From NCBI GenBank assembly GCA_937889655.1, contig CALBZG010000119.1, positions 1 to 50,147 on the forward strand: a DNA stretch of 50,147 nucleotides, given 5' to 3'. Source of the stretch: an uncultured Clostridia bacterium. Its GTDB lineage: Bacteria; Bacillota; Clostridia; Peptostreptococcales; Anaerovoracaceae. Positions 24,996-33,080 of the stretch are shown piece by piece (position 1 is the stretch's first letter; each line of letters starts with the position of its first letter). Made by a program: the position numbers and the translations under genes. The notes under the pieces are model-generated. The model did not search any database. It was not told the DNA's origin and saw nothing but the letters and a program-made list of their open reading frames with translations.

Positions 24996-26191
24996 TATTT
25001 AAGCACCCCCTCTTCCCTTTGTCCTAAATGTCTATAGATCTTTCCCGTTTGCCCAGTCTTAACGATACTTTCCAGTTCTCTAAAGATAAATTTAAAGTCC
25101 TCTACCCGGATATCCCGACCGCCCAGGCCGTAGACATAATTGATGGATTTAGGACGAACATCCAGATCGTATAAGGCCGAACGGGTCTCAGCGAAAAGAG
25201 GGCCTCCGCAGGCGGAGAATCCTTCACACTTGTCCATAACGGCGATAGCTTTAACGTGGGCTAACGCCTCGGCCAGCTCCTCCATTGGGAAAGGCCTGAA
25301 CACCCGTATCTTGATCAAACCAACTTTATTGCCGGAGCTGCGCAACTCCCTGATAGCCTCTTTGGCGGTGCCGGCGCTGGAGCCGATGACCACGATGGCG
25401 GTCTCAGCATCTTCCATCATGTATTCTTCAAAAAAGCCATAGCTTCTGCCAGTCAGTTTTTCAAAATCTTTCGCGACGGACAGGATGACGCTTTTTGCGT
25501 TTTTCATAGCCTCGGCTTGAAGGATCTTGTGATCCATATAGTAGGCGGATATGTCGTAGGGACCTACGGCAAGAGGGTTTTCTTTTTTCAGCAGATAGTG
25601 CTCAGGCTCGTAATGGCCAACAAAACGCTTCACATCATCGTCTTCCAACAGTTCTATATTTTCCACAGCATGGCTGGTGATAAAGCCGTCCTGACAAACC
25701 ATCACCGGCAGTCTGACCGACTTGTTTTCTCCGATGGGCATGGCCATTATAAAGTTATCGTAAGCTTCCTGATTCGACTCGGAATAAAGCTGGATCCAGC
25801 CGCTGTCCCGGGCTCCCATAGAATCGGAATGATCGTTATTGATGTTGATCGGACCCGTCAAAGCCCGGTTTACAAGTGCCATGGTAACAGGCAGTCTGGC
25901 GGAAGCAGTTACATATAGCATTTCCCACATAAAAGCCATTCCGGCGGAGGAAGTCGCTGTAACCGCTCTGGCACCTGCCGCCTGAGCAGCAAAACAGGTG
26001 GACATGGCGCTGTGTTCTGATTCTACCGCTACAAATTCCGTATCGACTTCTCCGTTGGCTACATAACCCGAAAAATATTGTGGGATCTCTGTGGAGGGTG
26101 TTATGGGAAATGCCCCCATAACATCGGGATTGATTTGCTTCATAGCAATGGCTACAGCTTCGTTGCCTGATAGTCTTTCTTTGATACTCAT
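24995..26191 (-). CDS. porA: Pyruvate-type ferredoxin oxidoreductase alpha subunit
   Basis: 398 residues, normal for a separate PorA. Family motifs in order: GNEAVAIAMKQINPDV, GAFPITPSTEIPQ, VESEHSAMSTCFAAQAAGAR, TSSAGMAFMWE, and the diagnostic ININNDHSDSMGARDSGWIQLY. C-terminal domain II contains IGSSAGTAKEAIRELR and IRVFRPFP. The gene follows the ferredoxin-like porD by 4 bases. With the C, D and B genes it forms the four-subunit enzyme typical of archaea and some Clostridia rather than the single-chain clostridial PFOR. Confidence 0.94.
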   Translation of the reverse strand: MSIKERLSGNEAVAIAMKQINPDVMGAFPITPSTEIPQYFSGYVANGEVDTEFVAVESEHSAMSTCFAAQAAGARAVTATSSAGMAFMWEMLYVTASARLPVTMALVNRALTGPININNDHSDSMGARDSGWIQLYSESNQEAYDNFIMAMPIGENKSVRLPVMVCQDGFITSHAVENIELLEDDDVKRFVGHYEPEHYLLKKENPLAVGPYDISAYYMDHKILQAEAMKNAKSVILSVAKDFEKLTGRSYGFFEEYMMEDAETAIVVIGSSAGTAKEAIRELRSSGNKVGLIKIRVFRPFPMEELAEALAHVKAIAVMDKCEGFSACGGPLFAETRSALYDLDVRPKSINYVYGLGGRDIRVEDFKFIFRELESIVKTGQTGKIYRHLGQREEGVLK

Positions 26192-26195
26192 AGGA

Positions 26196-26501
26196 TCAAG
26201 CTTCCTCCTTTACGAAGGTTATGGCATTGACAGGGCAGATCTTAAAACAGATACCGCAGCCTTTGCAATGCATCAGATCAAAATCAAGACGCCGACCGCC
26301 AACGACGGGGATCGAGCTGTCCGGGCAAAACGGATAGCACAACATGCAGTGAGTGCACTTTTCCTCATGAAAAATCGGCCTCATCGTTCTCCAGGAGCCG
26401 GTGTCAACAAGGATGGAGGTTCCACCCTCGTAGATTTCTCCGCCAGGTGTTAGTTTTTGCCATGGAGTCGTTTCGTTAATATCTTTTGCTCTTGTTGTCA
26501 T
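26196..26501 (-). CDS. porD: Pyruvate-type ferredoxin oxidoreductase ferredoxin-like delta subunit
   Basis: 101-residue subunit with two [4Fe-4S] motifs, CTHCMLCYPFCPDSS and CKGCGICFKICPVNA, after an N-terminal WQKLTPGG...GSWRTMRP segment that is standard for PorD. A TTG start nine bases earlier is possible, but ATG 26501 has GGAGGAGGT well placed and overlaps the porC stop in an ATGA arrangement, so it is chosen. Passes electrons from PorB to external ferredoxin. Confidence 0.92.
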   Translation of the reverse strand: MTTRAKDINETTPWQKLTPGGEIYEGGTSILVDTGSWRTMRPIFHEEKCTHCMLCYPFCPDSSIPVVGGRRLDFDLMHCKGCGICFKICPVNAITFVKEEA

Positions 26502-27127
26502 CCTGCACAAACCTCCTCCAGGGATTTATAGATTGCTTTCATATTGCCTTCCACTACATGGGGTTTCGATGCAAATTTATGTCTGAAGGAACTTTCCATA
26601 TCCGCAAGAAATTTTTCTCTTTCAATCACATTGCTCACTTTTACCGTAGCAGCCAGCATTGGGGTATTCGGAAAATTCTTCCCCAGGGTTTCTTCTGAGA
26701 TCCTTCTGGCATCGATAGAGTATATCTTCCCTTTGTAGCCTTTCAGCAGTGGCCGAAGCTCGTGAGGTTTTTTATCGCTGTTGATGATGACGGCACCGGT
26801 TTCTTTTAAACCTTGGGTCACATCCACGGTCGAAAGCAGCGTTTCGTCGACAACCACGACATAGTCAGGGTTATATATATTTGAGTGTACGGAACATTTG
26901 CTTTCGCTTATGCGATTATATGCCGTGATGGGTGCGCCCATTCTTTCTGGGCCGTATTCAGGAAAGCCCTGTACTTGCTTTCCCGAACTGAACGCTACAT
27001 CCGCCAGCAGCAGACATGCCGTCTTAGCGCCTTGACCACCGCGGCCATGCCATCTTATTTCAATGACGTCTTTCTCCTGATTTTCCTTAAGATTGTCATT
27101 TGGCTGATTTTCAATTTCTTTCATCAT
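26498..27127 (-). CDS. porC: Pyruvate-type ferredoxin oxidoreductase gamma subunit
   Basis: 209 residues with a polar 20-residue N-terminal tail before IRWHGRGGQGAKTACLLLAD, the gamma-domain glycine loop; GFPEYGPERMGAPI and PDYVVVVDETLL are PorC hallmarks. First gene of the minus-strand porCDAB operon. AAGAAGGAG precedes two adjacent ATG codons (27127 and 27124). Its mRNA leader carries a T-box riboswitch with a terminator ending 27 bases before the start, so the whole operon is under tRNA-dependent antitermination. Confidence 0.93.
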   Translation of the reverse strand: MMKEIENQPNDNLKENQEKDVIEIRWHGRGGQGAKTACLLLADVAFSSGKQVQGFPEYGPERMGAPITAYNRISESKCSVHSNIYNPDYVVVVDETLLSTVDVTQGLKETGAVIINSDKKPHELRPLLKGYKGKIYSIDARRISEETLGKNFPNTPMLAATVKVSNVIEREKFLADMESSFRHKFASKPHVVEGNMKAIYKSLEEVCAG

Positions 27128-27149
27128 CTCTGCTCCTTCTTGCGATACT

Positions 27150-27401
27150 GAATAAAAAAGCTTCCGTCCTGCAGAGGACGAAAGCTTAGACTTTCGCTAT
27201 ACCACCTTTAACTGCATACCAACATACGCGCTCCCTGTAACGGGGGAAACCGGCTAAGCTTACTGTTATTTCAGCTTGCGACTCAGGAGTGATTTTCGCA
27301 CATTATCTACTAGTATCGGGCTTCCACCTTCCCCGATTCGCTGTGACCTTTGAATAAGACTACTCTCTCCGTCATTGTCTTTAATATTATGAAATTCATT
27401 A
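27150..27401 (-). ncRNA. T-box riboswitch leader of porCDAB, specifier read as isoleucine (AUC)
   Basis: Read on the minus strand. Stem I features: GGAGAGAGTA (about 27371-27361), AGCGAATCGGGGAAGGTGGAAG and CCCGATA (27343-27315) as in the stem I distal region, then CGAAA-ATC-ACTCCTGAGT. By analogy with the glyQS leader (CGAAA-GGC-AUUCUUGAG) the specifier is ATC at 27293-27291, isoleucine. The T-box sequence AAAGGTGGTATAGCGAAAG lies at 27209-27191; its UGGU (27204-27201) would pair with an ACCA end, i.e. discriminator A73, which fits tRNA-Ile and excludes Asn and Ser (G73). A 12-bp terminator stem with U-run follows. Uncharged tRNA should favour the antiterminator and turn on porCDAB. Confidence 0.88.
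27154..27187 (-). terminator. T-box-controlled terminator
   Basis: Minus-strand stem AAGCTTTCGTCC/GGACGGAAGCTT (12 bp with one G-U pair), 6-base loop, U-run at 27159-27154. Its 5' arm follows the T-box sequence and overlaps the antiterminator partner, as expected for the two alternative folds. Confidence 0.88.
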
Positions 27402-27407
27402 CAATTG

Positions 27408-27436
27408 ATGATAAAGTATGGACTGAGTTTTGTCAA
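27408..27436 (-). promoter_or_regulatory. porCDAB promoter
   Basis: Minus-strand TTGACA (27436-27431), 17-bp spacer, TATCAT (27413-27408); places the transcript start near 27401, just ahead of the T-box stem I. Confidence 0.85.
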
Positions 27437-27521
27437 GACGTTTGTTGTGGATAGAGTACAACAATATCGCGATTTATTTGTGTATAAAGCCAAGCAATCG
27501 TTGTGAAAATAGAAACAACTA

Positions 27522-27550
27522 TTGACATCATAAAATATAGCGTATAATAT
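27522..27550 (+). promoter_or_regulatory. Probable promoter of the marR-ftsH unit
   Basis: TTGACA at 27522-27527; TATAAT at 27543-27548 gives a 15-bp spacer, or TAATAT at 27545-27550 gives 17. It is divergent from the por promoter about 90 bases away. The following leader to 27665 is very AT-rich. Confidence 0.6.
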
Positions 27551-27665
27551 ATATAAATTAAATATAATATAAATCATAAATACAGCTCAATACTTGTGGC
27601 AATGTGTAAAATAATCTAAAAAAAAACATATACAAGATATAAAACCATCAAAAAAGGGGATTATC

Positions 27666-28157
27666 ATGAATACAACGGAATTTAAATACATGCTTTGGGA
27701 GAATACCAGGAAAATAAACGAAGAAATGAATGCCGCACTCAACACCTGGGGCTCCAAATATGAGCTTTCAGCGTTACAGCTTAGGATATTGATGGGTGTT
27801 TATAAAAACGGACCGCAATCGGTGGGATGTCTGGCCAACAATGTTGCCGTTGCCGGCACAAACATTTCCACGATGTGCAAAAAACTGGAGAAGCTTGGTC
27901 TGCTTGCCAGGGCAAGAGATGCTGCAGATGAGAGGATCGTTCACGTCCAACTCACGGAAGCAGGACTTGTTGTCATTAAGGAGCTTGATCAATGCTTCGA
28001 AAGAAAGATGCTTTCCGTCCTGGGCGAAGATATCAGCGGAGAGCTCCAGTCGATCATCATCGCTATGGAAAAATTAAATCGACTATTTTCTTGCCTTGAT
28101 GGGTTGAGAATAGAACAGGAAAACCAAGCGGAGGAAAAGATGGACAACAATATTTAG
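27666..28157 (+). CDS. MarR-family transcriptional regulator
   Basis: 163-residue winged-helix protein. LSALQLRILMGVYKNGPQSVGCLANNV is the first DNA-binding-domain helix set, AGTNISTMCKKLEKLGLLARARD the recognition helix, and DERIVHVQLTEAGLVVI the wing, all in MarR order; flanking helices would form the dimer interface. AAAAGGGG precedes the ATG. It is followed after 102 bases by ftsH on the same strand without a visible terminator, so it may regulate ftsH, itself, or the divergent por operon. Ligand unknown. Confidence 0.87.
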   Translation: MNTTEFKYMLWENTRKINEEMNAALNTWGSKYELSALQLRILMGVYKNGPQSVGCLANNVAVAGTNISTMCKKLEKLGLLARARDAADERIVHVQLTEAGLVVIKELDQCFERKMLSVLGEDISGELQSIIIAMEKLNRLFSCLDGLRIEQENQAEEKMDNNI

Positions 28158-28259
28158 AGCAGCAACTTGAGCTAATTCAACAAACCAACTAAACAACTGA
28201 TCAACAACTAAAATAAAACAGATCGATCCAAATCAGATATCAATTAAAAAGGGGTAAAC

Positions 28260-30173
28260 ATGAATAATATTAAAGTGCCGAACAGGCCCAAAAAATCCAT
28301 CATATACTATTACGTGATCATCATGGTCGTGCTGCTTTTGATCAATGCGCTGGTATTGCCGGGCTTAAACGGTGAAGCCGTTGCAAAAGTTGATTACGGC
28401 ACATTTTTGGATCAAGTGAATAATGGAAATGTGGACACGGTAGAAATATCGGACAAGCAAATAGGTTATACGCTAAAGGGAAAAGATGGAACCAATAAGA
28501 TCTATATCACCGGGGTTATGGAAGACCCGGGGTTAGTGGACCGTCTTTATGACGCCAATGTAAAATTCACAAAAGTAATACCCGCAGAGGCCCCGATCCT
28601 TTTAAGCTTCATCCTTTCCTGGATCCTGCCTCTGGTGATTTTCATTGTGCTGGGGCGGATGCTGAGCAGGAAGCTTCAAGGAGGCATGGGCAATGCCATG
28701 TCCTTCGGAAAAAGCAATGCCAAGGTTTATGTCGAAGCACAGACCGGCAAATCCTTTGCCGACGTCGCCGGACAGGAAGAAGCCAAGGAAGCTTTGAAGG
28801 AAGTTGCGGATTTCCTCGAGAACCCTGCGAAATATAAAGACATCGGTGCGAATATACCGAAGGGGGTCCTGCTGGTAGGCCCTCCGGGAACCGGAAAAAC
28901 TTTGCTGGCAAAGGCGGTGGCAGGAGAGTCAAAAGTACCGTTCTTCTCCATTTCCGGCTCGGAATTTGTTGAAATGTTCGTGGGTATGGGTGCTGCAAGA
29001 GTCAGAGATCTTTTTAAACAAGCCCAGGAGAAAGCACCATGCATCGTATTTATCGATGAGATCGATGCCATCGGTAAAAGCCGCAATTCGGGTCCGATGG
29101 GCGGCAATGATGAAAGAGAACAAACTTTGAACCAGCTCCTTACTGAAATGGATGGATTCTCAGCTGACAAAGGAGTTGTAATATTAGCTGCCACCAACAG
29201 ACCTGAAACCTTGGATAAAGCATTGCTCCGTCCAGGGAGATTCGATAGAAGAGTCCATTTGGAATTACCGGATCTTCAGGGTAGGGAAGCGATCCTGAAA
29301 GTGCACGCGAAGGGCGTGAAGCAGGAGGAGAATATCGATTACAATGTGATCGCCCGGGCCACGTCCGGGGCATCCGGAGCCGACCTGGCGAATATCATCA
29401 ACGAAGCCGCCATCAGAGCAGTTACGCTGGGCCTAAAAGCAATCAGCCAAAGCGATCTTGAAGAGTCTGTGGAAGTGGTCATTGCAGGATATCAGCGCAA
29501 AAATGCTGTGATCAACCAAAAAGACAAGAAGACCATCGCGTACCATGAAATAGGCCATGCACTGGTAGCGGCAAAGCAAAGCCATTCTGCGCCTGTCCAT
29601 AAGATTACCATTATTCCCAGGACTTCAGGAGCCCTCGGCTACACGATGCAGGTGGATGAAGAAGAGCAGGTCCTTTTGAGCAAGGAGCAGGCATTGGATA
29701 AAGTCGCTACTTATATGGGTGGAAGGGCTGCGGAGGAATTGGTGTTCAATACTGTTACCAGTGGAGCTTCCAACGACATTATCCAGGCAACGAAAATCGC
29801 CAGGGCAATGGTTACAAGATTTGGAATGAGTGAAGAATTCGGCATGATGGCACTGGAGACTGTGAACAATCCATACTTGGGCGAGGACACTTCTATACTG
29901 GTATCCCCAGATACTGCAACGAAGATCGATACGGAGGTCCTGGGTATCATAAAATCCTGTTATGCCAGAGCCCGCAGTCTACTGGAAGAAAACAGGGAAA
30001 AGCTCGATGAGCTTGCACAGGCCTTGCTGGAAAAAGAAACCATCACCGGTGAAGAGTTCATGAAGATTTTGAACGGAAAAGACGAAGCTCATGAAGACGA
30101 GAATGCTCCGAAAATGCAAGACAATCAGGACATAGAACAAATCCAAGAAAATCGCGAAAAATTGGCGGTATAA
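28260..30173 (+). CDS. ftsH: ATP-dependent zinc metalloprotease FtsH
   Basis: Membrane-anchored AAA+ protease for quality control of membrane and short-lived proteins, 637 residues. Two transmembrane segments (about 15-36 and 112-134) flank a short extracytoplasmic domain. AAA module: Walker A GPPGTGKT at 207-214, Walker B IVFIDEIDA, second region of homology ATNRPETLDKALLRPGRFDR. Protease: zinc motif H429-E-I-G-H433 with the distal aspartate in ASNDIIQATKIAR. The glutamine-rich acidic C-terminal tail is variable in the family. AAAAAGGGG precedes the ATG and a strong terminator follows. Confidence 0.96.
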   Translation: MNNIKVPNRPKKSIIYYYVIIMVVLLLINALVLPGLNGEAVAKVDYGTFLDQVNNGNVDTVEISDKQIGYTLKGKDGTNKIYITGVMEDPGLVDRLYDANVKFTKVIPAEAPILLSFILSWILPLVIFIVLGRMLSRKLQGGMGNAMSFGKSNAKVYVEAQTGKSFADVAGQEEAKEALKEVADFLENPAKYKDIGANIPKGVLLVGPPGTGKTLLAKAVAGESKVPFFSISGSEFVEMFVGMGAARVRDLFKQAQEKAPCIVFIDEIDAIGKSRNSGPMGGNDEREQTLNQLLTEMDGFSADKGVVILAATNRPETLDKALLRPGRFDRRVHLELPDLQGREAILKVHAKGVKQEENIDYNVIARATSGASGADLANIINEAAIRAVTLGLKAISQSDLEESVEVVIAGYQRKNAVINQKDKKTIAYHEIGHALVAAKQSHSAPVHKITIIPRTSGALGYTMQVDEEEQVLLSKEQALDKVATYMGGRAAEELVFNTVTSGASNDIIQATKIARAMVTRFGMSEEFGMMALETVNNPYLGEDTSILVSPDTATKIDTEVLGIIKSCYARARSLLEENREKLDELAQALLEKETITGEEFMKILNGKDEAHEDENAPKMQDNQDIEQIQENREKLAV

Positions 30174-30193
30174 GAAAGGCAAATGACAAATTA

Positions 30194-30226
30194 AAAAAGA
30201 GCGGCAGATCATTTGCCGCTCTTTTT
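30194..30226 (+). terminator. Rho-independent terminator after ftsH
   Basis: Thirteen-bp stem AAAAAGAGCGGCA/TGCCGCTCTTTTT (30194-30206 with 30214-30226), 7-base loop and T-run. Confidence 0.93.
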
Positions 30227-30524
30227 GTTGGTGCTTCCGGACCGGGTGATCTGAGTTTTTGAATTCTGGTCAGCTTCGCTTCAGACAATTCCTGACTCCA
30301 GAATACTTCGCAACTCAGGATTTCGCCAAGGAATCTCAAAGGCATCATCATACGACCCGGCGGCACGATGCTTGGTTTGCCATAATGAAGCGATTTACAT
30401 AACGTGATGGAACTTCGCCTTTGCGAGCGTATCGATCGGCGGTTTCGACAATTTATTTTCTTTTTGCAAACATTTTGATAGAATAATAGAATAATAATAT
30501 AGTAAAGAAATAATATTTTGGGGG
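30227..30524. other. Intergenic region between ftsH and copA
   Basis: About 300 bases. The first 200 have a higher GC content than other gaps here and are open on the minus strand, but no recognisable protein, RNA or repeat was found. The last part holds a likely copA promoter: TTGCAA (30464-30469), 17 bp, TAGAAT (30487-30492). Confidence 0.5.
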
Positions 30525-30542
30525 TTGCATGGGGATGAAAAT

Positions 30543-33080
30543 ATGAAGAAGAATACGGTCGGGATCCAAGGAATGACCTGTGCGGCATGCTCGGCGGCAG
30601 TTGAGCGGGCAGTAGTAAAAGTGCCCGGCGTTTTATCAGCATCTGTTAATCTGGCTACGGAAAAATTGAATGTGGAATTTGATGAAAATGTAACCGGTCT
30701 CGACAGAATTGCCAAGGCAGTGGAAAATGCCGGATATAAAGCCGTGCTGCCGGAGGATGACCAAAACGGAGGAGCTATTCTCGCTTATCCGGAAGATAAG
30801 GAATACAAGAAGAACAAAGAGAAAAACCTTTGGCGAAGATTTTTTTTCAGCGCCATTCTGACTTTGCCGCTTCTTTATATTGCGATGGGCTCTATGTTGG
30901 GGCTTCCGCTTCCAAGGTTTATGCAGCCGGAAGTTAATCCCGCAGCCTTGTCATTGTTGCAGCTGGCGCTTACAATACCAGTGGTGTTTATGGGATGGCA
31001 ATACTTTGTAAACGGCTTCAAAAACCTGTTTAGGCTTCATCCGAATATGGACTCTTTGATTGCCGTCGGTACCGGATCCGCATTTTTATACGGTTGTTAT
31101 GCAACAGCCAAGGTTTATGGAGGAGCGGAACATTATGTCCACTCCCTTTATTTCGAATCGGCAGCAGTCGTTCTGACGCTGGTGACCTTGGGTAAATTTT
31201 TGGAAGCAAGGGCCACGGGAAAAACTTCGGAAGCGATTAAGAAGCTGATGGATCTAACACCTAAGCAGGCTGTGATCTTTCGGGATGGCATCGAAACAGT
31301 GATCAGCGCGACCGAGGTCGTTCCCGGTGATATTGTTGTGGTAAGACCGGGAGAAAGCTTTCCGGTTGATGGTATTGTGACCCGGGGCATAACATCGGCA
31401 GATGAATCCATGATCACGGGAGAAAGCATCCCTGTTGAAAAGGAGCCCGGCGACAAAATTATCGGAGGCGCTATCAATAAAAACGGATTCATACAATTCA
31501 AGGCTACTCGGGTAGGCTCAGAAACCGTTCTGGCGCAGATCATCAGGCTGGTCGAAGAAGCTCAGGGGACTAAAGCGCCCATTGCGAAACTGGCGGACAT
31601 CATATCAGGATATTTCGTACCTGTTGTCATGGCTTTAGCTCTATGCTCGGCCCTTGGATGGTATTTCCTGGGAAGAGAATCATTGGAATTTGCTCTGACT
31701 ATTTTTGTTTCAGTGTTGGTCATTGCATGCCCTTGTGCACTGGGGCTGGCTACACCTACGGCGATTATGACAGCTACAGGCAGGGGTGCCGAGTTCGGGG
31801 TCCTGATTAAGGGAGGAGACGCCCTGGAAATGGCCCACAAAGTGGATGCCATGGTTCTGGACAAGACCGGAACAATTACAGCAGGCCGGCCTGTTGTGAC
31901 AGACGTTCTTCCCCTGGATCCATGGAAGATGCCTGAGCTGATCGCTTTGGCTGCATCGGCTGAAAAAGGTTCGGAGCATCCCCTCGGAGAAGCGATTGTA
32001 AAAAAGGCCGAAGAATGGATGCTGCCTATGCCGGAAACAACAGATTTTAAGGCTGCGCCCGGTCGGGGGATCGAAACGATTTATCAGGGAAAGAAACTTG
32101 TTTTAGGCAATCTTAAAATGCTGCAGGAGCAGGATATCCTTATCAATGATGATTTTGCAGAATACGATCGCCTGGCTGCGGAAGGTAAAAGTTTGATGTA
32201 TGTGGCTCTTGACGGGCGTCAAATAGGCCTCATCGCCGTGGCAGACACAGTGAAGAGCGATAGCAGGCAAGCTGTACAAAGACTCCGCGGCTTGGGGATA
32301 GAGGTAGTGCTCATGACGGGTGACCGTGCGGAAACAGCGGATGCAATCGCCCGTGAGACAGGAATCGATCGAGTTTTCAGCCAAATTCTGCCGGATCAGA
32401 AGGCGGCGCACGTAGAAATGCTGCAAAAGGAAGGGAAAATCGTAGCCATGGTTGGGGACGGCATCAACGATGCGCCGGCATTGGCACAGGCGGATATAGG
32501 ACTGGCTATAGGCGCCGGTACTGATATCGCAATAGAATCTGCAGATATCGTCCTGATGCACAGCAGGATCACAGATGTTTTAACAGCGTTGGAATTGAGC
32601 AGGGCAACGATCAGAAACATCAAACAGAATCTGTTTTGGGCTTTTGCATATAATACCATCGGGATCCCAATCGCCATGGGCGTTCTCTATCTTTTCGGCG
32701 GCCCTCTTTTAAGCCCGATGCTGGCTGGAGCAGCAATGAGCCTAAGCTCAGTTTCTGTTGTAACCAATGCTTTAAGACTTAAAAGGTTTGAGCCTTCGGT
32801 CCTTCCACCGGAAATCGTAACCAAGGAAGGGGAATCAAACATACAATCTAAGGAGGATAAAAAAGTGAAAAAGAAATTGATCGTTGAAGGCATGAGCTGT
32901 ATGCATTGCGTCAATCATGTCACAAAATATCTGGAGGAAATCTCTGGGGTTTCCAATATCAATATCGATCTGGAAAAGGGGACCGTTTTACTCGAAGCCG
33001 ATGAGGGGGTAAAAGATCAGGAGTTTACAGACAAGCTGAAGGATACAGGATACACCCTTGTAAAAGTCGAAAATCTTTGA
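30543..33080 (+). CDS. copA: Copper-exporting P1B-type ATPase with C-terminal CopZ-like domain
   Basis: Membrane Cu(I) exporter, 845 residues. N-terminal HMA domain with GMTCAAC (Cys13, Cys16); six core helices plus actuator domain with TGES; CPC at 396-398 in the Cu-type context VIACPCALGLATP; phosphorylation site D440KTGT; SEHPLGEA, GDGINDAPALAQADIG; closing helices with YN and MSLSSVSVVTNALRLKRF, where CopA proteins normally end. A 20-odd residue linker then leads into a second HMA domain with GMSCMHC (Cys786, Cys789) that looks like free CopZ. ATG 30543 is favoured over an in-frame TTG at 30525 because it directly precedes the HMA start. An internal ribosome binding site and GTG precede the last domain. 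Confidence 0.93.
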   Translation: MKKNTVGIQGMTCAACSAAVERAVVKVPGVLSASVNLATEKLNVEFDENVTGLDRIAKAVENAGYKAVLPEDDQNGGAILAYPEDKEYKKNKEKNLWRRFFFSAILTLPLLYIAMGSMLGLPLPRFMQPEVNPAALSLLQLALTIPVVFMGWQYFVNGFKNLFRLHPNMDSLIAVGTGSAFLYGCYATAKVYGGAEHYVHSLYFESAAVVLTLVTLGKFLEARATGKTSEAIKKLMDLTPKQAVIFRDGIETVISATEVVPGDIVVVRPGESFPVDGIVTRGITSADESMITGESIPVEKEPGDKIIGGAINKNGFIQFKATRVGSETVLAQIIRLVEEAQGTKAPIAKLADIISGYFVPVVMALALCSALGWYFLGRESLEFALTIFVSVLVIACPCALGLATPTAIMTATGRGAEFGVLIKGGDALEMAHKVDAMVLDKTGTITAGRPVVTDVLPLDPWKMPELIALAASAEKGSEHPLGEAIVKKAEEWMLPMPETTDFKAAPGRGIETIYQGKKLVLGNLKMLQEQDILINDDFAEYDRLAAEGKSLMYVALDGRQIGLIAVADTVKSDSRQAVQRLRGLGIEVVLMTGDRAETADAIARETGIDRVFSQILPDQKAAHVEMLQKEGKIVAMVGDGINDAPALAQADIGLAIGAGTDIAIESADIVLMHSRITDVLTALELSRATIRNIKQNLFWAFAYNTIGIPIAMGVLYLFGGPLLSPMLAGAAMSLSSVSVVTNALRLKRFEPSVLPPEIVTKEGESNIQSKEDKKVKKKLIVEGMSCMHCVNHVTKYLEEISGVSNINIDLEKGTVLLEADEGVKDQEFTDKLKDTGYTLVKVENL
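32865..33080 (+). CDS. copZ: Possible separately translated CopZ-like copper chaperone inside copA
   Basis: The last 71 codons of copA, in the same frame, form a complete HMA copper chaperone: KKKLIVEGMSCMHC, then SGVSNINIDLEKGTVLLEAD and a closing LKDTGYTLVKVE. An excellent AAGGAGGA (32850-32857) lies seven bases before GTG 32865. This is what a separate copZ gene downstream of copA would look like if the copA stop codon had been lost, and it could still be translated alone. Whether free CopZ is made cannot be told from sequence; it may only be the last domain of CopA. Confidence 0.5.
   Translation: MKKKLIVEGMSCMHCVNHVTKYLEEISGVSNINIDLEKGTVLLEADEGVKDQEFTDKLKDTGYTLVKVENL

Noticed and set aside
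30058..30642. Minus-strand 194-codon open frame across the ftsH-copA gap
   Set aside because: It runs through the ftsH terminator and over the ends of two well-supported plus-strand genes; composition is low-complexity and no family is recognised.
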